Part shown: positions 1-8,735 of the stretch, one piece after another
Layout of the letters: each line of letters begins with the position of its first letter
Numbering within the stretch: the first letter of the stretch is position 1
Source: Vicingus serpentipes
GTDB lineage: Bacteria; Bacteroidota; Bacteroidia; Flavobacteriales_E; Vicingaceae
Assembly (NCBI GenBank): GCA_024103385.1
Contig: JAGFIT010000022.1
Location: 1 to 64,000, forward strand
Direction: 5' to 3'
DNA: 64,000 bases
Made by a program: the position numbers and the translations under genes
The notes under the pieces: model-generated
What the model was told of the DNA's origin: nothing
Databases searched by the model: none
Seen by the model: the letters and a program-made list of their open reading frames with translations, nothing else

Positions 1-85
1 CTCTTGAAATTAACTCCTGAATAATTAAATGTTTTTCTGTTTCGGTAAAATATTTACCTGCTTTTTGAATGATTTTTTTGTCCAT
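1..85 (-). CDS. Partial ORF running off the left edge, possibly a transposase N-terminus
   Basis: An open frame starts at an ATG at 85-83 and stays open for 28 codons to the window edge. The product begins MDKKIIQKAGKYFTETEK and continues with a hydrophobic and charged pattern that would suit an alpha helix. This resembles the start of the small helix-turn-helix OrfA of IS3-type transposases in Bacteroidota, but 28 residues are too few to prove it. A perfect hairpin lies just upstream of the ATG and a truncated lipoprotein lies behind that, which fits an insertion-sequence end. It could equally be an unrelated small protein. Confidence 0.35.
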   Translation of the reverse strand, partial: MDKKIIQKAGKYFTETEKHLIIQELISR

Positions 86-87
86 TT

Positions 88-107
88 TTTACACTTTTTA
101 GTGTAAA
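88..107. repeat. Perfect 8-bp inverted repeat directly upstream of the left-edge ORF
   Basis: TTTACACT at 88-95 and AGTGTAAA at 100-107 are perfect reverse complements separated by TTTT. On the minus strand the hairpin ends two bases before the ATG at 85, so it would cover the ribosome-binding region of the left-edge ORF. Hairpins that hide the start of transposase messages are known from IS10 and IS50. Here that role is only an inference. A regulator site is the main alternative. Confidence 0.55.
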
Positions 108-108
108 C

Positions 109-204
109 CTATTTCAGGACAAGACAAGGTTCTTTCTTGCACCCTAATAGAGATATCACAACAACAATTATTAGTACACTCGTAATTCTTATCATTTTCA
201 TCAT
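109..204 (-). pseudogene. Lipoprotein cut off after its signal peptide
   Basis: Reading from an ATG at 204-202, the frame encodes 31 residues: a short basic start, a hydrophobic run ending in the lipobox LLGC, then KKEPCLVLK and a stop. This is a textbook Bacteroidota lipoprotein signal peptide with almost no mature protein. The stop lies immediately before the hairpin and the left-edge ORF. I infer that a longer lipoprotein gene was broken at about 110-117, probably by an insertion from the left. A genuine tiny lipoprotein is the alternative. Two further in-frame ATG codons, at 201-199 and 195-193, could also serve as the start. Confidence 0.6.
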
Positions 205-286
205 GACTTATTATTTTTATAATTCTAATTTTTCAGTAAGATACTTAAATTTAACATTCACCACGCAAAAAACAGATCTCTTTTTA

Positions 287-316
287 TTTAACGGTCACTT
301 TTAGCACTTTAACGGT
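287..316 (-). promoter_or_regulatory. Paired direct repeats with LytTR-site geometry
   Basis: On the minus strand ACCGTTAAA occurs twice (316-308 and 295-287) with exactly 12 bp between copies. The identity extends to TGACCGTTAAA at both sites. LytTR-domain response regulators (AgrA, AlgR and relatives) bind pairs of roughly 9-bp direct repeats of the form [TA][AC][CA]GTTN[AG][TG] about 12 bp apart. This pair matches eight of nine positions in each copy and the spacing exactly. It lies about 80 bp upstream of the truncated lipoprotein, the expected place for an activator site. Confidence 0.45.
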
Positions 317-372
317 CATTTTTCAACTCCTTTCGTAATTTTTAATCAAAGAAATCTCATTTGATTTTCGTT

Positions 373-3165
373 TTAATGCGCCAACAACCAATTTTCAGCA
401 GCATTCATTTCTACTTCCAGCGGAACAGCCAACTTCACAGCATTCTGCATTTTATCTTTAATAATCGGTTTAATTTTTTCTAACTCGGGTTTGTAAACAT
501 CAAATACCAATTCATCATGCACTTGCAACAACATTTTAGATTTAAACTGTTGTTTCTCTAGTTCTTTTTGAATGTTAATCATCGCTATTTTAATAATGTC
601 TGCTGCTGAACCTTGTATTGGAGCATTAACTGCGTTACGCTCTGCGTGGCCACGAACTACGGCATTATTAGAATTAATATCTAATAAATTTCTTCTCCGC
701 TGCATAATCGTTTCTACATATCCGTGTTCTTTAGCAAAAATTACACTATTGTCCATGTATTCTTTTAATTTCGGATATTTCTCAAAATAAGTGTCAATAA
801 TTTCTTTGGCTTCTCCTCTGGAGATATTCAAGTTTTGAGACAAACCGAATGCAGAAACTCCATAAATAATTCCAAAATTCACAGCCTTCGCTTTGCTTCT
901 CATCTCTCTATCTACCTCCTCAGGTTTCACTCCAAAAACTTTAGCTGCTGTAGCTGTATGAATGTCTTCTCCTTTCACAAAAGCTTCTTGCATATTTTCA
1001 TCACCACTTAAGGCCGCAATAATTCGTAATTCAATTTGAGAATAATCTGCTGCTAATAATGTATAATCTTCATTTCGTGGTATAAATGCTTTTCTAATTT
1101 CTCTCCCTTTTTCTGAACGAATGGGAATGTTCTGTAAATTAGGATTATTAGAACTTAACCGTCCTGTTGCTGCCACCGTTTGCATATAGCTCGTGTGTAC
1201 CCTTCCTGTTTTTGGATCTACCAATTCTGGCAATGCGTCTACATAAGTCGATTTTAATTTCTTTAATGTTCGATACTCTAGTATTTTAGGAATAATCTCA
1301 TGTTTATTCGCCAACTTAGAAAGCACATCTTCATTAGTAGAGTATTGTCCTGTTTTTGTTTTCTTAGCTTTTTCTACAATTTGCATTTTTTCAAAAAGTA
1401 CCTCTCCTAATTGTTTTGGAGAATCTACATTAAAATCTTCTCCTGCCAGTGCTTTAATTTCATTCTCCAGTTTCACCGTTGTTTCTGCTAATTCTTCCGA
1501 GAAAATTTTTAAAGCCGGAACATCCAAATTAATTCCTTCTTGTTCCATCTTTGCCAACACAGGAATTAATGGTGATTCTATTTCATCCATCAATTTCTTT
1601 AATGTAGCATTCATTTTAGGTTCAAACTCATTTTTCAATTGTAAGGTAATGTCTGCGTCTTCACATGCATAATCAGAAATCTTTTCTTGCGCAACATCTC
1701 GCATACTCAACTGATTTTTTCCTTTCTTCCCAATTAACGTTTCAATAGATACGGGTTTGTACCCCAAATAAGCTTCTGATAATAAATCCATGTTATGACG
1801 CATGTCTGGCTGTATCAAATAATGCGCAATCATGGTATCAAACAGTTTTCCTTTCAATTCAATTCCATAAGTGCTGAGTACATTTAAATCATACTTAATA
1901 TTCTGCCCTACTTTTTCAATCGCTTCATTTTCAAACAAGGCCTTAAATTCATTTAAAACTGCTGTTGCTTCTTCTCTATTTTCAGAAAAAGGAATATAAT
2001 AAGCTTCGTGTGCTGCAAACGCAATCGACAGCCCAACTATTTCTGCGGTTAATGGATTTAGCCCTGTTGTTTCGGTATCAAAACAAAAAGAGTTTACTTT
2101 CTCTAATTGTTCAATTAATTCTTTTCGCTTTTCTGCTGTATCTATAAATTGATAATTATGTTGGGTGTTCTCAATGTTTTTTAATTCCATTGGTTTTTCT
2201 TCCTCAACAACTTCCTCTTGCTCTGCTACATTACCAAATAAATCCATCTGACCACCAGCAGCAACTTTGGATGGTTGTATCTGTATTTCTTTACCTAATA
2301 CTCTTTTAGCTAGGTTTCTAAATTCTAACTCAGCAAATAATTCTGTTATTTTTTCTTCATCAGGTTTTTCCAAAACTAAATCTTCAAAATTATATTCCAC
2401 TGGCACATCCAAAATAATAGTTGCTAACTTTTTAGACATTAGTCCTTGTTCTGCATAATTGATAACGTTCTCTTTTTGCTTTCCTTTTAGTTCTTCCGCA
2501 TGTTCAATCAACCCTTCAACACTACCATATTTAGCAATTAAGATTTTAGAGGTTTTCTCTCCAATACCTGGTATTCCTGGAATATTATCTACCGCATCTC
2601 CCCACAGCCCTAAAATATCTATTACCTGCAAAGGGTCTTTCACTTCAAATTTTTCACAAACCTCTTTTACTCCTAGCACCTCCGCAGGTTTCCCGTAGGC
2701 TGCTGGTTTATACATAAAAATATTTTCCGAAACCAACTGTCCAAAATCTTTATCTGGTGTCATCATGTAAGTGGTATATCCTTGTCGTTCTGCTTCTTTC
2801 GCCATTGTCCCAATAATATCGTCTGCCTCATACCCTTCTTTTAATAAAATGGGAATCTTAAATGCTTCAATAATTTGTTTGATGTATGGTATCGCTATTC
2901 TAATATCTTCGGGCATTGCCTCTCTACCAGCCTTATACTCAGCAAAATCATCTACTCTATTCGTTGCCCCAGGAGCATCAAAAACAACTGCAATATGCGT
3001 TGGTTTTTGCTTTTCTAATACTTCTATTAAAGTGTTGGTAAACCCAAGCATAGCTGATGTGTTTAACCCTTTAGAATTGTATCGGTGATTTTTACCAAAC
3101 GCAAAATATGCTCTATAAATTAGCGCATAGGCATCAAGTAAAAATAATTTTTTTTGATTTGGCAT
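373..3165 (-). CDS. polA: DNA polymerase I
   Basis: This is a 930-residue DNA polymerase I for Okazaki-fragment maturation and repair, close to the usual length. Residues 1-290 are the 5'-3' exonuclease, with LLDAY at the N-terminus and the helix-hairpin-helix GDAVDNIPGIPGIGEKT at 189-205. Residues 335-525 are the 3'-5' exonuclease. Its DEDDy residues are all present (D363 and E365 in FDTETTG, D426, Y499 and D503), so proofreading should be active, unlike in Taq polymerase. The polymerase domain has motif A DYSQIELR (D707), motif B RSKAKAVNFGIIYG (756-769) and motif C QVHDELVF (H883, D884). It is the last gene of a minus-strand run, 88 bp behind rlmN. Confidence 0.98.
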   Translation of the reverse strand: MPNQKKLFLLDAYALIYRAYFAFGKNHRYNSKGLNTSAMLGFTNTLIEVLEKQKPTHIAVVFDAPGATNRVDDFAEYKAGREAMPEDIRIAIPYIKQIIEAFKIPILLKEGYEADDIIGTMAKEAERQGYTTYMMTPDKDFGQLVSENIFMYKPAAYGKPAEVLGVKEVCEKFEVKDPLQVIDILGLWGDAVDNIPGIPGIGEKTSKILIAKYGSVEGLIEHAEELKGKQKENVINYAEQGLMSKKLATIILDVPVEYNFEDLVLEKPDEEKITELFAELEFRNLAKRVLGKEIQIQPSKVAAGGQMDLFGNVAEQEEVVEEEKPMELKNIENTQHNYQFIDTAEKRKELIEQLEKVNSFCFDTETTGLNPLTAEIVGLSIAFAAHEAYYIPFSENREEATAVLNEFKALFENEAIEKVGQNIKYDLNVLSTYGIELKGKLFDTMIAHYLIQPDMRHNMDLLSEAYLGYKPVSIETLIGKKGKNQLSMRDVAQEKISDYACEDADITLQLKNEFEPKMNATLKKLMDEIESPLIPVLAKMEQEGINLDVPALKIFSEELAETTVKLENEIKALAGEDFNVDSPKQLGEVLFEKMQIVEKAKKTKTGQYSTNEDVLSKLANKHEIIPKILEYRTLKKLKSTYVDALPELVDPKTGRVHTSYMQTVAATGRLSSNNPNLQNIPIRSEKGREIRKAFIPRNEDYTLLAADYSQIELRIIAALSGDENMQEAFVKGEDIHTATAAKVFGVKPEEVDREMRSKAKAVNFGIIYGVSAFGLSQNLNISRGEAKEIIDTYFEKYPKLKEYMDNSVIFAKEHGYVETIMQRRRNLLDINSNNAVVRGHAERNAVNAPIQGSAADIIKIAMINIQKELEKQQFKSKMLLQVHDELVFDVYKPELEKIKPIIKDKMQNAVKLAVPLEVEMNAAENWLLAH

Positions 3166-3253
3166 TAGTTGACTGTTTTTGGTTCTTAGTTTTTTAATTA
3201 AGCATCCAAAATACGGTTTTTAACAAAAGGAATAAACCGTTGTTGAGTTCTTT

Positions 3254-4333
3254 TTATATTTTACTAATCGCCTTATTTTTACCATGCCTATTAGCAGACA
3301 GGTTGGCTAATTGTCCGCAAGCTGCATCGATATCTTTCCCTCTGCTTCTACGAACATTCACAATCAAATTAAACGTCTTTTCTAAGAAAGCTGCAAATTT
3401 ATCCGTCTTTTCTGAAGCAGCTTTTTCAAATTGAGCATCATCTATTGGATTGTATTCAATGATATTAATTTTTACTGGAAATGGTTTGCAAAAGTGAGCC
3501 AAGTCTTTTGCATCTTCCAAACTGTCATTAAAATCTTTAAAAATAATATACTCTATCATAATGCGAGCACCAGTTTTTTCATGAAAATAAACCAGTGCTT
3601 GTGACAAGGCTTCTAAAGAATTGGATTCGTTAATCGGCATGATCTCACTTCGTTTAGCATCACGTGCAGCGTGTAAAGACAATGCCAAATTAAATTTTAC
3701 TTCATCATCTCCCAACTTCCTAATCATTTTAGCGATACCAGCCGTAGATACCGTAATCCTTTTAGGAGACATGCCCAGTCCATTTTCTGAAGTGATGTAT
3801 TCAATAGATTTCAACACGTTGTGATAGTTCAGCAATGGCTCTCCCATCCCCATATAAACAATGTTACTCAAAGGAGTTTTATAATATTCTTCCGCCTGAT
3901 TTTTAATCAATACTACTTGATCAAAAATTTCATCGGCATCAATATTTCTTAATCGTTCTAATTTTCCTGTAGCACAAAAAGAACAAGTTAAACTACATCC
4001 TACTTGGCTAGAGATACAAGCTGTCATTCTTTTAGGCGTTGGAATCAAAACGCCCTCAGTAATTTTTCCATCATGTAATTTGAAAGCATTTTTTATTGTT
4101 CTGTCTGAACTGATTTGTTTTTCCGCAATGGTTACTTTATTAAAAACAAAGTTATTCTCAAGCAGTTCTCTAGTTCCTATCGAAAGGTTAGTCATTTCTT
4201 CAAAAGAACTTACTCCTTTTTTAAATAACCATTCGTAAACTTGTTTGGCACGAAATGCCTTTTCTCCATTTTTGATAAAAAATGCTTTTAGCTCATCTAA
4301 GGATAGAGTACGTATGTTTTGTTTTTCCAGCAT
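3254..4333 (-). CDS. rlmN: Dual-specificity 23S rRNA/tRNA adenine-C2 methyltransferase RlmN
   Basis: This 359-residue radical-SAM enzyme methylates C2 of A2503 in 23S rRNA and, in characterised members, A37 of some tRNAs. The 4Fe-4S site CSLTCSFC gives C113, C117 and C120. GMGEPLLNY follows, and the C-terminal RGKDIDAACGQL supplies the second catalytic cysteine (C339) that forms the methyl-transfer intermediate. Length and both cysteines match the family. It sits between a glycosyltransferase and polA on the same strand. The neighbours do not suggest a shared pathway. Confidence 0.97.
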   Translation of the reverse strand: MLEKQNIRTLSLDELKAFFIKNGEKAFRAKQVYEWLFKKGVSSFEEMTNLSIGTRELLENNFVFNKVTIAEKQISSDRTIKNAFKLHDGKITEGVLIPTPKRMTACISSQVGCSLTCSFCATGKLERLRNIDADEIFDQVVLIKNQAEEYYKTPLSNIVYMGMGEPLLNYHNVLKSIEYITSENGLGMSPKRITVSTAGIAKMIRKLGDDEVKFNLALSLHAARDAKRSEIMPINESNSLEALSQALVYFHEKTGARIMIEYIIFKDFNDSLEDAKDLAHFCKPFPVKINIIEYNPIDDAQFEKAASEKTDKFAAFLEKTFNLIVNVRRSRGKDIDAACGQLANLSANRHGKNKAISKI

Positions 4334-4360
4334 AAAAGCACGAAGTTACAATTAGTTTTG

Positions 4361-5116
4361 TTATCCTTTTTTCCTATTTAAATAACGAGCTGATTTAAAA
4401 AAGCCTAACTTATAAAAAAAATGAGAAAATGAAACCCTTAATACTCCCAAACCATATTCAATACTCCGCTTTAGGTTAATAGAAGATGCCTCTTCAAAGT
4501 ATTTAGTTGGACAAGTTATTTCTGCTATTTCAAAATTAGCCATAAAAATTTGAGAAATCATTTCATTGTCAAATACAAAATCATCACTATTTGCTTCATA
4601 ATTAATCGTCTCTAACACCTCTTTAGAAAAAGATCTAAATCCTGTATGGTATTCCGATAATTTTTGGTTCAACAAAATATTTTCTACAAGGGTTAAACAT
4701 CTATTAAAAAAGTATTTATACAATGGCATTCCTCCTTTTAAAGCTCCCTTTCCTAAAATTCTTGATCCAAATACAACAGGATATAAATCATTGGCGATAA
4801 TATGTGCCATAGACTGAATAAGCATAGGTGTATATTGATAATCTGGATGTAACATTACCACAATATCTGCTTCTAATTCCAATGCTTTATCATAACATGA
4901 TTTTTGGTTCCCTCCGTACCCTCTATTTTTATCATGTTTAATCACATGGTCAATCCCTATTTCTTGAGCTACACGAACAGTGTCATCCTTACTGGCATCA
5001 TCAACTAAAACAACCTCATCAACTATATCAAAAGGAATTTCATTGTATGTTTTTTTTAGTGTTAATGCTGCGTTATAAGCAGGCAATACTACTACTACTT
5101 TCTTATTATTAATCAT
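4361..5116 (-). CDS. Family 2 glycosyltransferase, polyprenyl-phosphate-sugar synthase type
   Basis: This is a 251-residue GT-A glycosyltransferase. It begins with VVVVLPAYNAALTLKKTY and the nucleotide-binding segment VDEVVLVDDASKDDT, then KNRGYGGNQ, as in DPM1-like dolichyl or undecaprenyl phosphate sugar synthases. HPDYQYTP takes the place of the usual DxD region. There are no clear transmembrane segments. Its start overlaps the end of the upstream GT39-type gene by 4 bp (ATGA type), so the two are translationally coupled. A simple model is that this enzyme makes a lipid-linked sugar and the membrane enzyme transfers it. The sugar is unknown. Confidence 0.85.
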   Translation of the reverse strand: MINNKKVVVVLPAYNAALTLKKTYNEIPFDIVDEVVLVDDASKDDTVRVAQEIGIDHVIKHDKNRGYGGNQKSCYDKALELEADIVVMLHPDYQYTPMLIQSMAHIIANDLYPVVFGSRILGKGALKGGMPLYKYFFNRCLTLVENILLNQKLSEYHTGFRSFSKEVLETINYEANSDDFVFDNEMISQIFMANFEIAEITCPTKYFEEASSINLKRSIEYGLGVLRVSFSHFFYKLGFFKSARYLNRKKG

Positions 5117-6612
5117 TTTTTTGTTGTAATAACCTTCTCATTAATATATAGATCCAGTGCTTGTGTTTTAATGGGCACTCTATTGTATCCTAAAGGGATT
5201 AAATCTTTAGATGCATCTTTCTTAATAATCAAGTATTTATATCGCTTTTCACCACTAAACAAACTAATATAATTATGACGAATCATGGTCGTTTTCAAAC
5301 CCCAGTTCCCATCTAAATCCCCCTTTGTATTAACAATGTCTCCTTTAGGTATAACTGTTCCAAATGTATAAACATCTGGTAAAAAATCTTTATACCTTTT
5401 AATCTTTCCAATCTGCTTCTCCGTGAAAACAATAGACCCAACTAATAAAATAAGCGTAATTATCTTGAAAACCTTAAATCCCAACTTTTCTATTTCTATC
5501 TTTTCTATCATTGACGTTATAGCTGGGGCAAGCCACATAGCAATCGCTAAAGAAAAGAAAGGTAATGTAGTTACTAAATAGAAACTTCTTTGTTCTAAAG
5601 TAACCAGCAATGGCAATGCTCCTGATAAACCAACTAAAAACAACCACAAAGATAATCCTGACTTTTCTTTGGCTTTTGAAAACGTTTTCTTTTTAATAAA
5701 TAGAAAAATTGCAGTAGCCACCAACATAGGTAGCAATTCATAAGTTAGTCTTCTTAAAAGATAGAACCGACTATCAATAACTCTAGCATCATTAAAAGTC
5801 GTAATTATCCGACTTTCAAAATATTTATAATAACTCTCATATACCCCATCAACAGCTATAAGCAAAAAACTGTAAATAGTAACAACTATTGTCAGCAAAT
5901 AAAAAGAATAAAGCATCATCTTTTTAAAAGATATTTGCTGAGTAGTTAACCAATAAAACCCAATAGCAACCAAAGGAAATAAACCTTGCACCCCTTTTGT
6001 TAAACTTGAAAGAAAAAGCAGTATTCCTGAAAAAAGTATTTTTAAGAAAACTTTTTTTTCTGAAAGTACTGCAACATAAAGGTAATATGTAGAAGTTAAT
6101 GCAAAGAATGACATCACCACTTCCTCCACTCCATTAGTATAAGCCCAAAAACAAACAGGCATGGTAATCCAAAACAGAATTGGCAACCAGCTATTTTTAG
6201 CTATCTTGTCTTCTTTCATAAAAATTAATTGCCAAAATTTATGAATATAGAAAGCTGTACCTCCCAAAAAAACAAGAACAAAAAATCTCTCTACATAAAT
6301 ACTAGTTCCTAATACTTTATAAAACAGTGCCAATAATCCAAAATACAAAGGAGGTTGTTCATGGAAAGAATCGTATACTGTTTTACTAAAGTGGGGGTCC
6401 CAAAATGTACCTCTTCCTTCTGCAAGGTTAAAACTTACACTAGTGTACAACACTCCATCCAAAAACATTCCATCTTGAATTAATTGTGAAACAACTAACC
6501 CAATAATAGCTGTAACTGTTAATATCCAAAATGGGAGTACGTTAGAACTCCTTAAAAAGATAGCCATTAAACCAGTTTTAATATGACCCCAAAAGTAGTG
6601 TTTTAAGACCAT
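5113..6612 (-). CDS. GT39/ArnT-type membrane glycosyltransferase
   Basis: The 499-residue product has about ten to twelve hydrophobic segments. After the first comes a loop, residues about 45-95, with NLAEGRGTFWDP and HEQPPLYFGLLALFY. This is the acidic-residue plus PPLY arrangement of the PMT_2/ArnT glycosyltransferases, which move a sugar from a polyprenyl phosphate to protein or lipid at the outer face of the inner membrane. The short soluble C-terminus is about 90 residues. The gene is first of the pair with the GT2 gene and overlaps it by 4 bp. The acceptor cannot be read from the sequence. Envelope glycolipid or secreted glycoprotein are both possible. Confidence 0.8.
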   Translation of the reverse strand: MVLKHYFWGHIKTGLMAIFLRSSNVLPFWILTVTAIIGLVVSQLIQDGMFLDGVLYTSVSFNLAEGRGTFWDPHFSKTVYDSFHEQPPLYFGLLALFYKVLGTSIYVERFFVLVFLGGTAFYIHKFWQLIFMKEDKIAKNSWLPILFWITMPVCFWAYTNGVEEVVMSFFALTSTYYLYVAVLSEKKVFLKILFSGILLFLSSLTKGVQGLFPLVAIGFYWLTTQQISFKKMMLYSFYLLTIVVTIYSFLLIAVDGVYESYYKYFESRIITTFNDARVIDSRFYLLRRLTYELLPMLVATAIFLFIKKKTFSKAKEKSGLSLWLFLVGLSGALPLLVTLEQRSFYLVTTLPFFSLAIAMWLAPAITSMIEKIEIEKLGFKVFKIITLILLVGSIVFTEKQIGKIKRYKDFLPDVYTFGTVIPKGDIVNTKGDLDGNWGLKTTMIRHNYISLFSGEKRYKYLIIKKDASKDLIPLGYNRVPIKTQALDLYINEKVITTKK

Positions 6613-6697
6613 ATCCGAAACTTGTTCTATTGGTTACTTAATCATTAGATTCTTCTCTTCTTTCAGATTGACAAAGAAAATGGTGTATTTTTGACCC

Positions 6698-7864
6698 ATG
6701 AGAAAAATTTCTGCCAATTTTATTTTTTCTGGAAACACCCCTCCCATTCAGAATGGTGTTATTATTATCAATAATAATGGTGTTATTATAGACCTTATTG
6801 ACCCTAAAAAAATTGACATCAATTGGAAAGAAGTAGAAAAATACGAAGGAATTATCTGTCCTGGTTTTGTTAATACACATTGCCATTTAGAACTCTCTTA
6901 TTTAAAAAATCAACTTTCCAAACGAACTCAACTACCCCATTTTGTAAAAGAAATCGTCTCCATTAGGGATAATTATTCTTCTGAAGAAAGACTAAGAGGC
7001 ATTCAGCTAGCTGAACAAGAAATGCTGAAAAATGGTATTGTTGCTGTTGGGGATATTGCCAATGGAAGCAGCACTTTTTTAACTAAAAAAATGAGCAAAA
7101 TAAAATACCACACCTTCATCGAAGTTTTTGGTTTAGATCCGACAAAAGCAAAGGAAATAATTAATAAAGCGCATAAGTTAAAAAAAACATTTCTTCAATC
7201 CAATCCAGCTTCAATTACCCCTCATGCACCTTATTCTATATCTAAAGAACTTTTCCAACTGGTACATGAAGAACATGAAGTCCTAGCAACTATTCACAAC
7301 CAAGAAACCAAAAGCGAAAATGAACTGTTTCAATCACATTCAGGGGATTTGTTTAATCAATTGTCCAACTTTGGCGACCATATCAAAGGGTGGGAACCAA
7401 CAGGAAAAAATTCTTTGCCATCTTATCTCCCACAGTTTTCTGCTTCCCAAAAAGTACTGCTAGTACATAACACTTACACTTCAGCAGAAGATATTGTTTT
7501 TGCCAAGCAACATTCAAAAAATATCTACTGGTGTTTTTGTCCCAATGCCAATTTATACATAGAAAATACCTTGCCTGATTTTAATTTATTTATCAACGAG
7601 AAATGTACTATTGGAACTGATAGTTTAGCTTCTAACTGGAGTTTATCTATTTTAGACGAACTCAAAACCATTTCTAAGAACTACCCAACTATTCCTCTAG
7701 AAAAACTCATTCAATGGGCAACAATTAATGGCGCTAAATTTTTAGATTTTAATGAATTAGGCACTATTGAAAAGGGAAAGTCTCCAGGATTAAATCTGAT
7801 TAAAGACATTGCCCTCGAAACGCTATCATTAAAATCCAACTCTTCAATTCAAGTTTTAAATTAA
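6698..7864 (+). CDS. Zinc-dependent amidohydrolase of the SsnA/aminofutalosine-deaminase group
   Basis: This 388-residue metallohydrolase has the usual deaminase set: HCH at residues 61-63, TPHAPYSIS, an HNQE segment, a VHNTYT histidine and the late aspartate in IGTDSLASNW. These support a TIM-barrel enzyme that hydrolyses an amine or chloride from a ring compound. Bacteroidota copies are often labelled aminofutalosine deaminase-like, but nothing here shows the menaquinone-futalosine pathway. A -7 element TATTTTTG (6686-6693) ends five bases before the ATG, so the message may be leaderless or nearly so. The only TTG upstream (6668-6670) is 15 bp away, closer than usual. Confidence 0.85.
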   Translation: MRKISANFIFSGNTPPIQNGVIIINNNGVIIDLIDPKKIDINWKEVEKYEGIICPGFVNTHCHLELSYLKNQLSKRTQLPHFVKEIVSIRDNYSSEERLRGIQLAEQEMLKNGIVAVGDIANGSSTFLTKKMSKIKYHTFIEVFGLDPTKAKEIINKAHKLKKTFLQSNPASITPHAPYSISKELFQLVHEEHEVLATIHNQETKSENELFQSHSGDLFNQLSNFGDHIKGWEPTGKNSLPSYLPQFSASQKVLLVHNTYTSAEDIVFAKQHSKNIYWCFCPNANLYIENTLPDFNLFINEKCTIGTDSLASNWSLSILDELKTISKNYPTIPLEKLIQWATINGAKFLDFNELGTIEKGKSPGLNLIKDIALETLSLKSNSSIQVLN

Positions 7865-7908
7865 TTTTTTATATCTTCAACTCTTTCTAATCTTATAAAA
7901 GTGTTATC

Positions 7909-8733
7909 ATGAAAAATTTCTTTCCCCTTTTAATTACCTGCTTTACACTTACGGTTTTTGCTCAAGAAATTAAAGTAAAAGATGTGAAATACAAATTTAA
8001 TAACGGAGAAAAATTTGCTTTAGAGGTAAATATTCATTCTGACGACATTAAAGATGTAATGAAAGCTTTTAAAAAAGAAGCAGAACAAGATGCTGGAGTT
8101 ATTGTAGAAAAAAAAGGAGAACTATTTTTAGATAATACAATCTTCAAAGCTATAAGTGAAGATAAAATTGATGTTTATGCTGCCGTAGAAAAAGGGAAAG
8201 ATGGCACTTCTAAATTAATTGCTTCTTTTGAAGTGAACAATGAATACATTATCCCAAAAAGTGCCGCATATAAAAATGCAGAGAAATTCATGGAAAAACT
8301 AGCAAAAGAAATTTCCATTATCGTGTTAGAAAAAGAATTGGAAAAAGAGGAAAAAGAATTAGAAAACATCAAAGACAAAATCAACAACAAAAGAGATAAA
8401 ATCAAGGATTTAGAAGATGATATTAAAAAGAAAGAAAATAATATTGAAGATGACCAAAAAGAGCTAAAAGAAATTGCTGCGGACTTAAAAGATGTAGTTA
8501 AAGACATCAATAATGGAAAAGGGAAGTTAGACAAATTAGCCAAAGAAAAAGAAAAACTGGATAAAAAGCACGAAAAGCTAACTGAACGTATTATTGATAA
8601 TAAAAAAGAAATTAAAGAGAATCAAAAAAAGATAGAAAAAACCAAAAAGGACATTGAAGATTTAGAAGATAAAAAAAGTAAACAAGAAAAAGTAGTCAAT
8701 CAGGCGAAGCAAAAACTAGCTGACGTAAAATAA
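7909..8733 (+). CDS. Secreted coiled-coil protein of unknown function
   Basis: Residues 1-19 form a signal peptide (MKNFFPLLITC to VFAQE). Residues 20-130 are a small globular region. Residues about 135-274 are almost pure lysine, glutamate, leucine and isoleucine with heptad spacing, so they should form a long coiled coil of about 20 nm. I do not recognise a named family. It follows the amidohydrolase by 44 bp on the same strand and may be co-transcribed. The end is 2 bp from the convergent ispD stop. A periplasmic spacer or a dimer rod is possible. No catalytic residues stand out. Confidence 0.75.
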   Translation: MKNFFPLLITCFTLTVFAQEIKVKDVKYKFNNGEKFALEVNIHSDDIKDVMKAFKKEAEQDAGVIVEKKGELFLDNTIFKAISEDKIDVYAAVEKGKDGTSKLIASFEVNNEYIIPKSAAYKNAEKFMEKLAKEISIIVLEKELEKEEKELENIKDKINNKRDKIKDLEDDIKKKENNIEDDQKELKEIAADLKDVVKDINNGKGKLDKLAKEKEKLDKKHEKLTERIIDNKKEIKENQKKIEKTKKDIEDLEDKKSKQEKVVNQAKQKLADVK

Positions 8734-8735
8734 CG

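Noticed and set aside
2771-3088. Plus-strand ORF of about 105 residues inside polA
   Set aside because: It lies antisense to a conserved exonuclease domain and has no recognisable features.
8175-8543. Minus-strand ORF rich in Ser, Phe and Leu opposite the coiled-coil gene
   Set aside because: It is the complement of AAA/GAA-rich coding DNA and looks hydrophobic only for that reason.
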